From Cyanothece sp. UBA12306 (lineage in GTDB: Bacteria > Cyanobacteriota > Cyanobacteriia > Cyanobacteriales > Microcystaceae): 7,973 nt of DNA. The notes under the pieces are model-generated. The model made no database searches. It was not told the DNA's origin and worked only from the letters and a program-made list of their open reading frames with translations. The translations under genes and the position numbers were made by a program. The stretch lies in assembly GCA_003448685.1 (NCBI GenBank), contig DLXW01000025.1:11293-19265 (forward strand), given 5' to 3'. This document shows, piece by piece, positions 6,563-7,973 of this stretch; position 1 is the stretch's first letter; each line of letters starts with the position of its first letter.

Positions 6563-7759
6563 CTAAACATTGCCTTCTAATTGGGCAGTTGTTACCGTTA
6601 AATCCAATAAGCGATTGCCACGATAGAGTTTGAGTCTCAAACTAGAATTAAGACCAGAATTTTCGACAATTGATTGTAAATCACCCCCATCAGTCACGGG
6701 TTTTCCCTCAACAGCAACAATAACATCTCCGCGACGAATACCAGCCTTAGCAGCAGGAGTATTCGGAACAACCTGGACAACTAAAATGCCTTCAACTTCG
6801 GGAACAATAATCGGTGAATTGGGATTTTGATTATTTTCTCTGGCTAATTCGGGGGTTAAATTGACCATTTGTACCCCAATATAGGGATGGGGGACTTTTT
6901 GTCCCGAAGCAAGGGTATTTTGCAGAGCTTTTGCCTTATTAATAGGAATAGCAAAGCCAATTCCCATCGCATCGGCGCGAATAGCCGTATTGATGCCAAT
7001 TACTTCCCCTTGAGCATTTAAAAGAGGCCCCCCAGAATTACCTGGATTAATAGCCGCATCAGTTTGAATAAAATCAAGACGTTTATCAGGAATACCCGCC
7101 TTAGCAGCAGAACGGCCAATGGTGCTAATAATCCCCAAAGTTACCGTATTATCTAATCCCACCGGATTACCCACAGCGATCGCCCAATCTCCCACTTTGA
7201 GGTTAGCTGAATTTCCTAAAGGAGCCACAGGTAAGTTAGCTCCTTGAGAGTTAATCTTAATAACCGCTAAGTCTGTCACTTGATCGGTTCCCCGTACTTG
7301 CCCATTAAAAGTCCGTCCATCTTTGAGGGTAACAGTAACTTTATCCGCATTATTAACCACATGAGCATTGGTCAAGATCACCCCATCGCGATCAACAATA
7401 AAACCAGAACCCTGTCCCGTAATCCTTTGTTCTCGAGGAAGACGAGAACGAAATTGTTCACCAAAAAATTCGCGGAAAAACGGATCATCGAAGAAAGGAT
7501 CTATCCGTCGAGTAACAACGGTTTCCGTATCAATGCGAACAACCGCCGGACCAGTACGGACGACTGCTGCTGAGACAAAACTATCAGCACTGTTCACACC
7601 AGGAACTTTAGCTACATCAAAAGTAGAATTAGGGGATAACGAACCTAAAGGTTGAGCTTGAGAAGAAAGAAAGTGAAACCCACCAAAACATAAAATTACA
7701 CCGAGGAAGAGTGATAACAGATGACTACTAAATCGGCTCAACAAATTTGTAGACTTCAT
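6563..7759 (-). CDS. HtrA/Deg-family periplasmic serine protease (HhoA/HhoB/HtrA type)
   Basis: An ATP-independent protease/chaperone that degrades misfolded envelope proteins. In 398 residues it has an N-terminal hydrophobic segment (about 13-31), either a signal peptide with a possible cut after SQA (33-35) or a membrane anchor, then a trypsin-like domain (about 60-285) and one PDZ domain (about 290-390). The catalytic triad is complete: His133 in LTNAHVV, Asp163 in TDLAV, Ser242 in the GNSGGP oxyanion-loop motif. The single PDZ and length fit the cyanobacterial HhoA/HhoB/HtrA group (Synechocystis has three paralogues); which one cannot be settled here, so no symbol is given. Start ATG 7759 lies immediately before the hydrophobic N-terminus. 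The gene converges on the antiporter with 15 bases between stop codons and no clear terminator, so the transcripts may overlap. A functional link to the clock is not evident. Confidence 0.96.
   Translation of the reverse strand: MKSTNLLSRFSSHLLSLFLGVILCFGGFHFLSSQAQPLGSLSPNSTFDVAKVPGVNSADSFVSAAVVRTGPAVVRIDTETVVTRRIDPFFDDPFFREFFGEQFRSRLPREQRITGQGSGFIVDRDGVILTNAHVVNNADKVTVTLKDGRTFNGQVRGTDQVTDLAVIKINSQGANLPVAPLGNSANLKVGDWAIAVGNPVGLDNTVTLGIISTIGRSAAKAGIPDKRLDFIQTDAAINPGNSGGPLLNAQGEVIGINTAIRADAMGIGFAIPINKAKALQNTLASGQKVPHPYIGVQMVNLTPELARENNQNPNSPIIVPEVEGILVVQVVPNTPAAKAGIRRGDVIVAVEGKPVTDGGDLQSIVENSGLNSSLRLKLYRGNRLLDLTVTTAQLEGNV
7176..7183. repeat. HIP1 octamer
   Basis: Second GCGATCGC copy, inside the protease gene. 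Two copies in about 8 kb is more than expected by chance in AT-rich DNA and supports a cyanobacterial origin. The kai genes themselves contain none. Confidence 0.85.
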
Positions 7760-7829
7760 AATCTTTACTAAACCGTAAAAGTAATTAATTTTTTTGAGTT
7801 TAAGGTTTTTATCATTTATGGTAACAAAC

Positions 7830-7839
7830 TGTTATAACA
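7830..7839. promoter_or_regulatory. Palindrome TGTTATAACA, possible operator
   Basis: TGTTATAACA is a perfect 10-base inverted repeat that contains the best -10-like box for the protease gene on either strand. A dyad on the -10 is the usual place for a repressor site. No known regulator is recognised, and in AT-rich DNA short palindromes are common. Confidence 0.25.
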
Positions 7840-7843
7840 CAAA

Positions 7844-7864
7844 GCAAAAGACAAAAGGCAAAAA
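7844..7864. repeat. Short tandem heptamer repeat (three imperfect units)
   Basis: Three adjacent 7-base units, GCAAAAG, ACAAAAG and GCAAAAA, each differing from the first by at most one base. Short tandemly repeated heptamers in intergenic DNA are a known feature of cyanobacterial genomes. The array is short and its copy number may vary between strains. Confidence 0.55.
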
Positions 7865-7973
7865 GCTTGCTATCATTGGGTTTGAGGTTTAAAAAATGTC
7901 CTAACACGGGCGATTACCATAACAGATAAATGTTGACTCAGCGATATTTTTCTATCTTTCTTGCGCGAGAGGA

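Larger units (their letters stand above)
7760..7973. promoter_or_regulatory. Upstream region of the protease gene, no gene seen
   Basis: These 214 bases are AT-rich and contain no supported coding region or RNA gene. They must include the protease promoter on the minus strand. A candidate is TATAAC (7831-7836, minus) with TTGCCT 19 bases further upstream (7856-7861, minus), a weak match. A perfect 10-base palindrome overlaps that -10 box, and a heptamer repeat spans the -35 region. The right end may hold the start of another transcription unit outside the window; TTGACT at 7933-7938 (plus) has no well-spaced partner. Confidence 0.5.

Noticed and set aside
6559..6595. Bidirectional terminator between the convergent antiporter and protease genes
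   Set aside because: GTAAC/GTTAC and TGCC/GGCA can pair, but the stems are 5 and 4 bases with unequal internal loops and no T-tract follows on either strand.
7280..7655. Two overlapping plus-strand frames of about 95 codons
   Set aside because: Both are antisense to the protease gene, overlap each other in different frames, and have compositions typical of non-coding shadow frames.
1..7973. CRISPR array, insertion sequence, prophage or tRNA
   Set aside because: No regularly spaced repeats, transposase-like frames, terminal inverted repeats or cloverleaf-like sequences were seen; all long frames are accounted for by chromosomal housekeeping or clock genes.

Overview
The window carries a complete cyanobacterial circadian clock operon, kaiA-kaiB-kaiC (2378-5320, + strand). 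A proton/cation antiporter gene starts 3 bases after kaiC. The clock genes are flanked by a divergent hybrid-type histidine kinase (1-2137, - strand, C-terminus cut by the window edge) and a convergent HtrA/Deg-family serine protease (6563-7759, - strand). KaiB and KaiC are nearly identical over long stretches to the Synechococcus/Thermosynechococcus proteins. The genome is AT-rich and has two HIP1 octamers (GCGATCGC). Together these indicate a cyanobacterium, most likely a low-GC unicellular one of the Crocosphaera/Cyanothece type. The genus is inference.

Layout. 1-2137 (-): two CBS domains, a split PAS-like domain, a HisKA/HATPase_c kinase core and a receiver-like domain that has lost every residue needed for phosphotransfer. 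2138-2377: divergent regulatory region. 2378-3286: kaiA, starting with TTG. 3377-3691: kaiB. 3755-5320: kaiC. 5324-6547: CPA1-type antiporter. 6563-7759 (-): HtrA-like protease, its stop codon 15 bases from that of the antiporter. 7760-7973: AT-rich upstream region of the protease gene, with no gene seen.

How the genes fit together. KaiA stimulates KaiC autophosphorylation; KaiB switches fold on phospho-KaiC and sequesters KaiA. All the key KaiC and KaiB residues are intact, so the oscillator looks functional. In Synechococcus the clock is read out and reset by the kinases SasA and CikA, and CikA ends in a pseudo-receiver. A kinase that also ends in a pseudo-receiver, here with nucleotide-sensing CBS domains at its front and transcribed away from kaiA, is the most interesting object in the window: it is a candidate clock input/output kinase distinct from CikA. 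The antiporter coupled to kaiC suggests that ion or pH homeostasis is co-expressed with the clock. Both links are inference from context and architecture.
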